NCBI GenBank assembly: GCA_002335145.1
Contig: DDBV01000020.1
Span: 1-32,323 of the forward strand
Length of the DNA: 32,323 bases
Direction: 5' to 3'
Source of the DNA: Patescibacteria group bacterium UBA2023
GTDB lineage: Bacteria; Patescibacteriota; Gracilibacteria; BD1-5; UBA2023
The notes beneath the pieces were generated by a model, which did no database searches, was not told the DNA's origin, and worked only from the letters and a program-made list of their open reading frames with translations. Below, piece after piece: positions 1-7,749 of the stretch; position 1 is the first letter of the stretch; the number at the start of each line of letters is the position of its first letter. The position numbers and the translations under genes were made by a program.

Positions 1-363
1 GAAGAGCAGCTACCGGTCTATGAAAAGCTCGGCGATGTGCGCGAGAAGGCGGGGACGCACTTCAATATCGCTTCATTGCGCCTGGCGAGGAACGAGCAGC
101 AGACGGAGGAAGGTTTCCTGGCCATTTTCGAAAGCCTCCGCCAGGCCTACGACATCGCCGTGCTGATGCGCATCCCCGACGGGATCTCGGCCGTCGGGCC
201 GCTTTATGCGCAGATCCTGGCAAGGAGGCAGGCGTTCACGCCCGCGCTGGAGGTGCTGGCGCGGGTGGACGAGGCCTGTGCGGTGCTCGGCGAAGAGGCC
301 GGGCGGCAGCGGGCGGCTGCTCTGCGGCAGCAGATCGAGGCGATGCCGGGCGGGCAGGCCTGA
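1..363 (+). CDS. C-terminal part of a TPR-like protein (5' truncated)
   Basis: The frame is open from the first base and ends at TGA 361-363, so this is the last 120 residues of a longer protein. The start of the visible part (VYEKLGDVREKAGTHFNIA) has the helical spacing and LGD..EKA signature of tetratricopeptide repeats, which usually serve as protein-interaction scaffolds. No catalytic motif is visible. The DNA is far richer in G+C than the region after 1,500, codon third positions are nearly all G or C, and the stop is TGA, so this segment obeys the standard code unlike the rest of the window. It looks betaproteobacterial (for example Accumulibacter-like), which is an inference from style, not from a search. 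Confidence 0.6.
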   Translation, partial: EEQLPVYEKLGDVREKAGTHFNIASLRLARNEQQTEEGFLAIFESLRQAYDIAVLMRIPDGISAVGPLYAQILARRQAFTPALEVLARVDEACAVLGEEAGRQRAAALRQQIEAMPGGQA

Positions 364-544
364 CGGCCGCGAAGCTCGGTTGGCACGCCCGGGAGCACCA
401 TGCCAGAACCTGTGACCAGGGCAGCGCGCGAAGCACTGTCGCCTGCCCTGCACGACAGGCCCTGACACCACTCCGCCGACCGACCCGGCAGCCAGCCCCT
501 GCGCCGCACCTCAAGGTGAGTTCGTCACCTCCCCCCGGCAGCCG

Positions 545-922
545 GTGGCGAAGGACGGCGCGCCGCGGAATCGACGTCAGCCGGTGGCCGCTCAAGGCGA
601 TAGAAAGGGACTCGGGCAGCACCGGAGCGGCGTGCTGCAGCGGATTCATGACGACCTGGACGAGGCGTTCGCGATCAGCCGCCGGCTTGGCCGCCCGGAC
701 GCCATCGGCGCCGTCGGTGAACTGCTGGCGCAGGTTCTCGCGCTGGCCGGCGAGCGCCAGCCGGCGCTGCAGGTGCTGGCGTTTGCCGAGGAGGCCTGCG
801 CGCAGCGATCGGCACTGGCTGACGCCGCTGCGGCACAACCGGAGCCGGCGCTCCTGACGAACCGGTGGCCGGCCGCCGCCGCCGCAACACGCGACAACCA
901 CCTCCCCGACACGGCGTCTTGA
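545..922 (+). pseudogene. Degenerate second copy of the TPR-like C-terminus
   Basis: A GTG-started frame of 125 codons ends at TGA. Its middle part (about 650-840, residues from DEAFAISRRLGRPDAIGAVG to ALQVLAFAEEACAQ) aligns with the end of the preceding partial gene: the shared pattern is A..I...R.PD.I.AVG.L.AQ.LA......PAL.VLA...EACA. The sequence before and after that block shows no similarity, and no ribosome binding site precedes the start. I read it as a decayed tandem duplicate rather than a working gene. The 181-base gap before it (364-544) holds nothing I recognise. Confidence 0.4.
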
Positions 923-1034
923 CGGTGCGCGGCGTGCGGCGCGCCGCGCACCATTCCGGGCGCAACGCGCTGCTGCCCGTTTCGTTCCCTTTCCTTCCGT
1001 TGTGTTCCGACGTTCCGCAAAGGAGAAGCCGCCG

Positions 1035-1472
1035 ATGAGCCAGAACCTGATTGCCCTCAACCTCACTGCCGACGACATCGCCGCCATCGACGCCGCGCTT
1101 GCCACCCTCGAGACCCGCCTGGCGGCGCTCGTCGAACTCTCGCCCGACGAGCGCCGCAGCCTGGCGAAGATGGGCGACAAGTCGGAGGCCTTCTGCCGCC
1201 CGACGCTGATCGTCCTCGACCAGAACCGGCAGATCGTCCCCGCCGGACTCGACCTCGCCGCCGCCGAATCCGACCTGCAGCAGCTCGACCTGCTGCGGCC
1301 GCGGCTGGCGCGCCTGCGCCGGCTGACGACGCGCGCCGAGGACACAGAGATGGCGCTGGGGAGCGATGTCCTCAGCGCCGCGCTCGAGGGCTACGCGCTG
1401 GCCAAGGTCTTCGGCAAGGGCGCCGGTCTCGACGCGCTGCGGGATGTCGTCAGCGTCCGTTTCAGCCGGATA
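1035..1472 (+). CDS. Conserved hypothetical protein, 3' end lost at a sequence join
   Basis: ATG 1035 follows a good ribosome binding site (AAAGGAG, 1018-1024). About 146 residues are readable, beginning MSQNLIALNLTADDIAAID. The protein is Leu/Ala/Arg-rich and predicted helical, with a SPDERRSLAKMGDKSEAF segment. I recall similar proteins of about 150-200 residues of unknown function in environmental proteobacteria; no enzymatic motif can be assigned. Family-like sequence stops at about VSVRFSR (near 1470). The same frame then runs on to 1874 through sequence that belongs to two other genes in other frames, so that tail is not real. Composition is strongly G+C-rich up to the same point. The gene is therefore truncated by the join described at 1465-1495. 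Confidence 0.6.
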
Positions 1473-1495
1473 CGGAATTCTCAATTCCGCACTCT
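1465..1495. other. Probable chimeric junction between two genomes, with a short hairpin
   Basis: Left of this point the DNA is G+C-rich, uses TGA as stop and encodes a proteobacterial-looking protein. Right of it the DNA is near 50% G+C, uses TGA as glycine and encodes the end of a CAP-domain protein in another frame. Two unrelated genes are cut in mid-frame here. A perfect inverted repeat, CGGAATT-CTC-AATTCCG, lies at 1473-1489. No transposase, tRNA or target-site duplication is visible. A misassembly or an amplification chimera fits best; a recent real insertion is less likely. Confidence 0.7.
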
Positions 1496-1611
1496 CTCTC
1501 TCGGGCGGACACCGTGCGAACATGCTCGGCTCCGATTGGACCACGGTCGGAATCGGTATCGCCCGCGATGGCGATCGGGCATACTATGTGCAGGTATTCG
1601 GGATGGAATAA
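1477..1611 (+). CDS. CAP/SCP-domain extracellular protein, C-terminal end only
   Basis: The frame ending at TAA 1609-1611 carries GGHRANMLGSDWTTVGIGIA followed by YYVQVFG. This is the signature end of the CAP (CRISP/antigen 5/PR-1) domain: H-R-x-N-M/I-L, then a strand with G-[IV]-G-[IV], then a final hydrophobic strand. Bacterial CAP proteins are usually secreted or surface-anchored; their activity is poorly defined. Only about 40 residues survive because the 5' part is missing at the junction just upstream. It lies 12 bases before the next gene, which also encodes an exported protein. The domain call is good; the exact first base is arbitrary. Confidence 0.65.
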   Translation: MLNSALSLSGGHRANMLGSDWTTVGIGIARDGDRAYYVQVFGME

Positions 1612-1623
1612 CCTTCCTCCCAT

Positions 1624-2196
1624 ATGCGAATCCGAGTTGTTATGCTCGCCGTACTCATGTTCTTGCTCGTTGCTGCGGCACTCGCACTGCCATTCGTCCT
1701 GCGTGCACCAGAATCAATTTTTCACACCTCTCCTATGCGAATTTCAAGCTCTGTGTTCGAACATGGATGACTGATTCCTGTACGCTATACCTGCGATGGA
1801 GAGAATATCTCTCCTCCCCTCTCGATCGCCGATGTGCCAGCGAATACCGTGTCGCTCGCACTCATCATGGATGATCCCGATGTCCCCACATCCGTCCGAG
1901 AGGACGGTCTCTGGGTTCACTGGGTCATCACAGATCTTGATGTAGCTCTCACGGAGATTCCCGCATCCGTCGATCCAACGACACTGGGGAATCCCTGAGT
2001 GAACACTCGATGACTCCCGATCTATGGCGGTCCTTGCCCTCCTGATCGAGAGCACCGATACTTCTTCCGACTCTACGCGCTCGATCGCCGACTCGATCTC
2101 TCGACCGGAGCAACGAAAGACCAGGTTGAAAAAGCTATGGACGGACATATAATCGCGGAAGCGACCCTCATGGGTCGATATGACCGCCCGCGATAA
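1624..2196 (+). CDS. YbhB/YbcL-type PEBP-family protein, exported
   Basis: The protein is 190 residues when UGA is read as Gly. It has a hydrophobic N-terminal signal or anchor (about residues 4-26) and then the phosphatidylethanolamine-binding-protein fold: G-G-LIPVRYTCDGENISPPL, DDPDVP, WVHWVI, and GVNTRGLPIYGGPCPP. In this family those stretches form the ligand pocket; bacterial members have no firmly established substrate. Three UGA codons (1768-1770, 1996-1998, 2011-2013) sit exactly at the family's conserved glycines, which makes this the clearest single proof of recoding in the window. Read with the standard code it would look like three fragments. It ends in TAA, one base before murC, so the two are probably co-transcribed. 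Confidence 0.92.
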
Positions 2197-2197
2197 T

Positions 2198-3562
2198 ATG
2201 CAAAAAATTCATTTCATCGGTATCGGAGGTATCGGGACATCCGCTCTCGCACGATACTACCTCGCCACAGGATGGAGTGTCTCAGGATCAGATGCGTCCG
2301 ATAGCTCGCTCCTACACGCGCTCGCCGATGAGGGAGTACGAGTTTTTCTTGGAGAGGACGCGAATAACCTCGATGATGATGCCGACCGTGTGGTATACAG
2401 CGAGGCGATCATTACCAAGCCCGATCTCTCAAAAGAAGAGAATCTCATGGCAAATCCCGAGCTTGCGAAAGCGCGGACGCTCGGGATAGAAAATCTCAGC
2501 TATCCGCACGCGCTCGCCGAACTCTTCAATGCAAAACAATTCGGAGTGGCAGTCACGGGGAGCCATGGAAAGTCTACGACCACCGCCATGCTCGGGACGA
2601 TTTTATCAAGGACAGGGGGGTCGGCACTGGCGGGCACACTCGTTCCGGCATTCGGTGGACGAAATATTTTGGTGGATTCTCACAGTGAAATATTCGCGAT
2701 CGAGGCGTGCGAATATAAGCGGAGCTTTCTCGCGTATCACCCCACTATCACGGTTATTACCAATATCGATCTCGATCACCTCGATTACTACCGGGACCTC
2801 GAAGATTACATCAGTGCGTTTCGCTCTCTTTGCGCGCAGACTCGTGATTACGTTGTCATTGCCGCGACGGATGCCCACTCTGCCAAGCTCGCTCAAGAGC
2901 TGCCAAATGCCGTGCGCGTATACGACTCATATTATAGTGTGCCGGATTTAGTGAGTGGGGATTTCCAGATGTTTTCGATCCCCGCACTCGACCTGCGCGT
3001 AAAAGGTGAGCATATGCTCGCGGACGCTCGCCTCGCCTACGTAACAGCGAGACTTCTCGGAATAGAGGAGTCGATTGTCGTGTCCGCTCTTGAATCATAT
3101 TCGGGTTCGTGGCGGCGAGCAGAAATCGTGGGGACTACCGCGCAGGGAAATATCATCATGTCGGACTACGGACACCATCCGAATGAAATCCGTCCCACAC
3201 TCGCTGCAATCAAGGAGGCAAATCCAGAAAAAAAGCTCGTTGTGTGCTTCGAGCCGCACCAGTACTCGCGCACGATCGAGCTCCTGGATGGATTTCTCTC
3301 GAGCTTCGACGATGCGGATCTACTCATCATCCCGAGTATCTATTTCTCGCGTGATAAGCATGAAGATGTAGAGGCAATGCCAGCAAAGCGGTTCGTCTCA
3401 CTGCTCCAAGAAAAATATCCACACACCGTCTACGGCGAAGGGCTTGAGAATACCAGCACATGGCTCTCTCGGTATGATGAACAACATCCCGATACCTCTA
3501 TCATACTCCTACTCGGAGCTGGGGCAGTCGACAGTCTGCGAGAGGGATTCGAGTACTGCTAA
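2198..3562 (+). CDS. murC: UDP-N-acetylmuramate--L-alanine ligase
   Basis: Cytoplasmic Mur ligase that adds L-alanine to UDP-MurNAc with ATP, the first peptide step of peptidoglycan synthesis. The 454-residue length is normal. Visible are the N-terminal nucleotide-binding loop (HFIGIGGIGTSALA), the ATP-binding P-loop TGSHGKSTTT near residue 125, and the C-terminal Mur motifs DYGHHPNEI and FEPHQYSRT. I chose ATG 2198, two bases after the PEBP gene's stop, rather than an upstream in-frame ATG inside that gene. It contains no UGA codon. Its TAA overlaps the stop codon of the convergent HAD gene by two bases. Mpl (murein tripeptide ligase) is a less likely alternative because the N-terminus and length fit MurC. 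Confidence 0.93.
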   Translation: MQKIHFIGIGGIGTSALARYYLATGWSVSGSDASDSSLLHALADEGVRVFLGEDANNLDDDADRVVYSEAIITKPDLSKEENLMANPELAKARTLGIENLSYPHALAELFNAKQFGVAVTGSHGKSTTTAMLGTILSRTGGSALAGTLVPAFGGRNILVDSHSEIFAIEACEYKRSFLAYHPTITVITNIDLDHLDYYRDLEDYISAFRSLCAQTRDYVVIAATDAHSAKLAQELPNAVRVYDSYYSVPDLVSGDFQMFSIPALDLRVKGEHMLADARLAYVTARLLGIEESIVVSALESYSGSWRRAEIVGTTAQGNIIMSDYGHHPNEIRPTLAAIKEANPEKKLVVCFEPHQYSRTIELLDGFLSSFDDADLLIIPSIYFSRDKHEDVEAMPAKRFVSLLQEKYPHTVYGEGLENTSTWLSRYDEQHPDTSIILLLGAGAVDSLREGFEYC

Positions 3563-4209
3563 AGATATCGCTCGATCTCCCGTACTTCGGGCACGATGAT
3601 AGTCGCGAGCCGCGCAATCTCGTCATGCAGATCGCGATCAATCGCGATCCCCCATGCAGCTTTTTCGAAAAGTGCGAGATCGTTTTCCCCGTTTCACACA
3701 ACCAAGCAGGACTCCGCGGCGATACCGGTCTCATGCAGGTATTGTTCGAGTTGTTCGAGTTTCTTTGCGGATTGATCCGGATAATAGGTAAAATCGATCA
3801 GATTCCCGTTCGATCAGAAGATGAGTTCCGAATTCGCATACCAATGGGACACGCCGAGTCTCCGAGCCACAGATTCAACGTAGTGATCCATCGAACCGGA
3901 TATGAGGCAGATCCGGTAACGATCTCATAAAGAGGCAATCATCGAGTCAACGCCATCGTCCAACGGGAACAAATCGAACATTTCGCGAAAGAGGTCTTTC
4001 CGGGCGTTGCCGGTCGCCCCCCAGAGAGCGACAAGCTCCGATTTTGCCTCGTTCAGATCCGTGATACCTGCAATCATATCGCGATAGATTCGCTCATGCT
4101 CCGCAACGGACGCTCCGAGCTGTTCGGTCATCCGTAGCCACGAGACGCCGGGCGCGATCGTTCCGTCGATATCGAAAACGATCGTTTCGATCTGTTCTTT
4201 CGGAAGCAT
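3559..4209 (-). CDS. HAD-superfamily phosphatase (SerB-like subclass IB)
   Basis: Read with UGA as Gly this is one 216-residue protein; the standard code would split it into pieces. HAD motif I is VFDIDGTIAPG (nucleophile Asp and acid/base Asp both present), motif II ISGSMDHYVE, a Lys near SAKKL, and motif IV GNGENDLALFEKA. The usual GDGxND of phosphoserine phosphatases is GNGEND here, so the first metal-binding Asp is Asn while the ND pair is kept. The cap is short and helical, as in SerB-type enzymes. UGA codons lie at 3925-3927, 3814-3816 and 3694-3696; the last supplies the first Gly of motif IV. The substrate cannot be read from the sequence. It is the last gene of the 6,877-3,559 operon, after another HAD-like gene. 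Confidence 0.8.
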
Positions 4210-4221
4210 AAAGAGTCTATG

Positions 4222-4908
4222 TTACGAGCGCAGGATACGCGCGGAGAGTGTTTCCATTCCGACATTCTTCCCGAGCGCGACCACTCCGGGATACGCCTCC
4301 ACGTCGGAGAAGCTGAATCCTCGAAACTTCGCCCCCGGTCATCCGTAGATCGCTCATGCGATGGAAAAATCACCGTGCGCATCCCCGATAACCACGATAT
4401 CCTCACTATCCGTATCGGGCGTATACACCTCAAATTTACTACCCGGAGCAAGTGTTGGAACCCCAGGAATCCATACGGGTTCGATCGGATTCGCAACAAT
4501 CGAAATACTCTCATGCCTGGGGAGATCGTACTTCTGCCAAAATCATTCAATCAGCTCGGTAATACCAGAGCTGACAATTTGTATAGGAATGCCTCGACTA
4601 ATGCAGGCATCAAGGAACTCGTGCAGTCATTCACGTGGAAGAAGCGTGCCCGCAGACTCGCAGATATCCAGTACTTCTCGAACATGCTCTGTTACCTCGA
4701 ATCGATGCATCAATGCAAGATGTTCGCCAAACCATCGACTCACTTCGGACCAGTTGCCCGCGGTCTCGTAGTGGTAATTGAGCTCGTACAGGCGATCGCG
4801 CTCGGTCATGTATTCGGCCGGGAACAATCAGGAATTGTAAAACGAGCTCCAGGTGCTCTTGGATGTCGGGGTCGTGAAGGTTTTGGAGAAATCAGCGATG
4901 ATTTTCAT
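4222..4908 (-). CDS. HAD-family protein resembling pyrimidine 5'-nucleotidase (UMPH-1)
   Basis: With five UGA codons read as Gly (4828-4830, 4627-4629, 4543-4545, 4354-4356, 4339-4341) this is a 228-residue protein. Its order of motifs resembles the UMPH-1/NT5C3 group: motif I near the N-terminus, an ELNYHYE..GN helical cap, LPREGLHEFLDAC, motif II VSSGITELIEG, and motif IV VIGDAHGDFSIAGA. Motif I is IADFSKTFT, so the first Asp (nucleophile) is kept but the second Asp (general acid) is Ser. Motif IV is intact. It may therefore be slow, act on another substrate, or be non-catalytic. ATG 4908 gives the only start that includes motif I. No close functional assignment is possible. Confidence 0.65.
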
Positions 4909-4957
4909 GGCTCAAGAATGAGAAGGACGATATGGTTATCGTACTCCCGTTTCCCTA

Positions 4958-5536
4958 TTATGCAAGGCTCTTTCCGGTATGACCCAGTTCCCACTGCTTC
5001 TCAGGACGATCCGTGGAATCCGCGGCGAAGAGCGACACTCGCTCGAATAGATCGATTTGATCGAAACGTTCCATCCATGTCCGTATCGCGTCCTCCGTGA
5101 GGTTTCTTCGTCTTTCGTAGGCGACAGGGTCGATGATGCGGAAGAGCGTGATATGCGCGACGAACGGGAGTCGATTCTCTCCCCAAGGGGTATAGGCTGG
5201 GAATCGTCCGCGCAAATCATCATTGGCACGAGCGCAATCACCCCTGTCCACAGGCGAGAGAAAGCAAACCGTCGGAATATCGTCGCGGACAAAGTATCCG
5301 AATCCCGCAATGGCGATATTCCATCGAAGCGCGTTCTTCTCCAAAACAGCACGATACAGATCTTCGAGATCGTCGGAGATGTCCGCCGGGAGATAGAAGA
5401 GTGTGGCGTGTGGCAGGGTATCGTTCTGGAATTCGACGATATTGCTATCCGTCCCGAGAATGGATTCAAGTGTTCCAAAGAGATTCGTGAATCCATCGCT
5501 CTGGAGTTTTGCCGCGATGAAGTGTGACGTTGTCAT
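4958..5536 (-). CDS. 2H phosphoesterase, 2'-5' RNA ligase (LigT/ThpR)-like
   Basis: The 192-residue protein has the two H-x-T motifs that define the 2H phosphoesterase superfamily: PHATLF (His43, Thr45) and AHITLF (His128, Thr130), about 83 residues apart as in LigT. Members open 2',3'-cyclic phosphates or join/cleave 2'-5' RNA linkages; a role in RNA end repair is likely but the natural substrate is unknown. The start ATG directly follows the TAA of the upstream U32 gene (TAAATG), indicating translational coupling. No UGA codon is used. Standard-code reading already gives the complete gene. Confidence 0.8.
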   Translation of the reverse strand: MTTSHFIAAKLQSDGFTNLFGTLESILGTDSNIVEFQNDTLPHATLFYLPADISDDLEDLYRAVLEKNALRWNIAIAGFGYFVRDDIPTVCFLSPVDRGDCARANDDLRGRFPAYTPWGENRLPFVAHITLFRIIDPVAYERRRNLTEDAIRTWMERFDQIDLFERVSLFAADSTDRPEKQWELGHTGKSLA

Positions 5537-6877
5537 TTAGTCGACTTTCGACTTGCTCACGTCTCGGGTCTTGCGCCGCAGGATCGCCCATGGTCCCGGA
5601 TCGTGCGGTATATTGATCCACACATCCCATGCTCCTCCGTGCGCGGAAGGCTGCGGTGCATCGTCCTTGCTTGAGAGAATGGTATCGATATTGTATTCGA
5701 GGACTCCTTCCGGCATGACGATCTTCACGTGCTCGCCGAGATCGAAGCGATTCTTGACTTCCAGTCGAGCCATTCCGCGATTCACATCGTACTCGCGGAT
5801 GATTCCCACGAAGTCTTCCTCGTGGTATTCGTCGTTCTTGTCGTAGTAGATGGATTTTTCTGCGAGGTTTCCGCGAATGAATCCGGGGGTGTATCCGCGA
5901 TTCGAGATGGCGAAAATATCGGGCGAATACGCATCAAGATCCGGTACTCGTCCAGCCTCCAGGTCATCGAGGGTCCGGCGGTAGGCCCGCCCTACTCCGG
6001 CGAGGTAGTTGATCGTCTTGGATCGCCCCTCGATCTTGAAGCTCACCACTCCGGCTTCGCGTAGGTCCTGCAGGCAGTCGAGCAGACACATATCGCGAGC
6101 GTTCATGATATACGTCCCGTATTCATCTTCGTCTACCGGCAGATACTGATCGGGGTGCATCTCTTCCGTGAGGAAGTACTCTCCCTTGAGCGGCTCGTAG
6201 TTTCCGGACTGAAGCGTCTCATCGTAGAGATCATCAGTATTGTTCTCCTGGTGGAACACCTTGTATTCCCACCGGCAGCTATGCGAGCAGACCCCCTGGT
6301 TCGGATCGCGGTTCGAGAGGTAATTGGAGAGCAGGCACCGTCCCGAATACGCCATACAGATTGCACCATGCACGAAGAATTCTATCTCGACCTGCGGCAC
6401 TTTTTCATGGATCTCGCGGATTTCTCGCAGCGACAGCTCGCGCGAGAGAATGACACGAGTGATTCCTACCTGTTCGTGCCAGAATTTCACCTGGGCCCAG
6501 TTGGTGTTGTTCGCTTGCACGGATAGGTGGATTTCTGCGTCCGGGTACTGTTCGCGAACCATACCGATAAGTCCGGGATCAGACATGATGTAGGCGTCTG
6601 GTTTGAGCGCGTACATTTTTTCAAACGCCTTCATGAACGGCGCGAGTTTCATATTGTGCGCGTAGATGTTCGCGGTGAAGTAGATCTTTTTTCCGAGCTT
6701 GCGCGTATACTCCACGCCCTCAGCGAGAGATTCCCAGGTGAATTGGTTTTCGCGCGCGCGAAGCGAGAACATTGGCACGCCCGCATATACGGCATCTGCA
6801 CCGTAGGCGAAGGCATATTTGAGTTTCTCGAGATTCCCCGCGGGAAACAATAGCTCGGTCTTTGGAAGATCTGACAT
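5537..6877 (-). CDS. Peptidase U32-family protein (TrhP/YegQ-like)
   Basis: 446 residues. The N-terminus (ELLFPAGNLEKLKYAFAYGADAVYAG) and the signature FVHGAICMAYSGRCLLS, then SNRDPNQGVCSHSCRWEY, are the U32 hallmark; the Cys residues probably hold an iron-sulfur cluster. E. coli members TrhP and RlhA act in prephenate-dependent hydroxylation of tRNA or rRNA, and the old protease label is doubtful, so an RNA-modifying role is the better guess. The C-terminal part (GIIREYDVNRGMARLEVKNR) is a beta-barrel extension found in the longer U32 members. The start has an AAGGAG ribosome binding site and a promoter just upstream. It heads the four-gene minus operon with LigT-like and two HAD genes. Confidence 0.88.
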   Translation of the reverse strand: MSDLPKTELLFPAGNLEKLKYAFAYGADAVYAGVPMFSLRARENQFTWESLAEGVEYTRKLGKKIYFTANIYAHNMKLAPFMKAFEKMYALKPDAYIMSDPGLIGMVREQYPDAEIHLSVQANNTNWAQVKFWHEQVGITRVILSRELSLREIREIHEKVPQVEIEFFVHGAICMAYSGRCLLSNYLSNRDPNQGVCSHSCRWEYKVFHQENNTDDLYDETLQSGNYEPLKGEYFLTEEMHPDQYLPVDEDEYGTYIMNARDMCLLDCLQDLREAGVVSFKIEGRSKTINYLAGVGRAYRRTLDDLEAGRVPDLDAYSPDIFAISNRGYTPGFIRGNLAEKSIYYDKNDEYHEEDFVGIIREYDVNRGMARLEVKNRFDLGEHVKIVMPEGVLEYNIDTILSSKDDAPQPSAHGGAWDVWINIPHDPGPWAILRRKTRDVSKSKVD

Positions 6878-6904
6878 GCAATGACTCCTTAAAAATGAAA
6901 GCAG

Positions 6905-6932
6905 ATTATAGGGTCAAGGGGATTTTTTTCAA
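6905..6932 (-). promoter_or_regulatory. Sigma-70-type promoter for the U32 operon
   Basis: On the minus strand TTGAAA (6932-6927) and TATAAT (6910-6905) are separated by 16 bases. The -10 box lies about 28 bases upstream of the U32 start codon and is followed by the AAGGAG ribosome binding site. Both boxes are near consensus. Confidence 0.75.
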
Positions 6933-6964
6933 ACCTTTTCGGATTTATCCAAGGGAGGTGTATT

Positions 6965-7309
6965 ATGGAGGTCGATTCCTTTCTGTTTTTTATGTCGCTC
7001 GATCCCTCCCTCCGAATGCGGGTCCTCCAGGATCTCGCATCTCTCCCTACCGGATACGTGACGACCTATTCCGCGCTCGGTCGGCGGCATGGTCTCCACC
7101 AACGGGCTATCGCCTCCATCATGCGCCACAACAAGGAACCGGACACCTACCCCTGCTACCGAGTCGTAGCGGCTGATGGGAGACTCTCGGGCTATGCTCT
7201 CGGATTACCGGAGAAGATACGGCGTCTTTCTGCCGATGGTATTATCATGAAAAGTGGCAGAGTGGACGCTGGCAATATTTTGTCCGAATGGGAATGAAGG
7301 GACTTCTAA
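6965..7309 (+). CDS. MGMT/ATL-family DNA alkyl-lesion protein
   Basis: A 114-residue single-domain protein with the DNA-binding core of O6-alkylguanine-DNA alkyltransferases: GYVTTYSALGRRHG, the helix with RAIASIMRHN (arginine finger region), YPCYRVVAADGRLSGY and the closing K-R-LSADGI. The alkyl-accepting Cys is present, but the normal PCHRV motif is PCYRV, so the His that activates the Cys is Tyr. Alkyltransferase-like proteins (ATL) instead lose the Cys. It may bind lesions with weak or no transfer activity. A strong ribosome binding site (GGGAGGTG, 6954-6961) precedes ATG 6965. With UGA 7295-7297 as Gly the protein ends at TAA 7307-7309, overlapping the next gene by 16 bases. Confidence 0.82.
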
Positions 7310-7749
7310 CAATCTCCGTGATCTTCGGGGCTCTTGTCGCCGTATCGGTGTCTTTGCGGGGTATGACACTTCCGAATGAAGAGGTTTGTTTCGTGCCCGG
7401 CGGACCATGCTACCTTGTAGAAATCGCGAATGATCCGGGCGAGCGCGCCAGATGACTCATGGGGAGGACATCGCTTGATCTCGATCGAGGTATGCTTTTC
7501 GTTTTCGAGACAGAAGAAGTCGCGAACTTCTGGATGCGCGATACGAGCATTCCCCTATATGCGGTATGGATCGCTGGCGATGGTCGAGTCCTTGGTTCTA
7601 CTGTCATGTCACCGTGTCCGGATGGGGCCATCGATTGTCCGAATTACCCCTCTCCCGCTCCGGTTCGTTGGGTCTTGGAGATACCGATCGGAGCAGTCGT
7701 GCCGGAGGCAGGGTCTGTCATGACCCTCTCAGGATCTGCCGGAGATTAG
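7294..7749 (+). CDS. DUF192 family exported protein
   Basis: 151 residues with a short hydrophobic N-terminus (GLLTISVIFGALVAVSVSL) that looks like a signal peptide or anchor, then the DUF192 core: RGLMGR, DLDRGMLFVFE, FWMRDTSIPLYAVWI and a C-terminal WVLEIPIGAV. The family is small, often secreted and of unknown function. The Gly of the conserved RGLMGR is encoded by UGA at 7453-7455, so the standard code would cut the protein in two. It overlaps the MGMT-like gene, suggesting coupling. An internal CPDGAIDCP segment gives two cysteines that could form a disulfide. Its TAG overlaps the TAA of convergent truB by two bases. Confidence 0.85.

Noticed and set aside
1768..1770. UGA read as selenocysteine or tryptophan
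   Set aside because: The affected positions are conserved glycines in these families, not Cys or Trp, and no SECIS-like hairpin follows.
1624..2196. Fragmented or pseudogene PEBP, SecA, TruB, HAD and MoxR genes
   Set aside because: The breaks are all in-frame TGA codons with no frameshift and fall at Gly positions, so recoding explains them better than decay.
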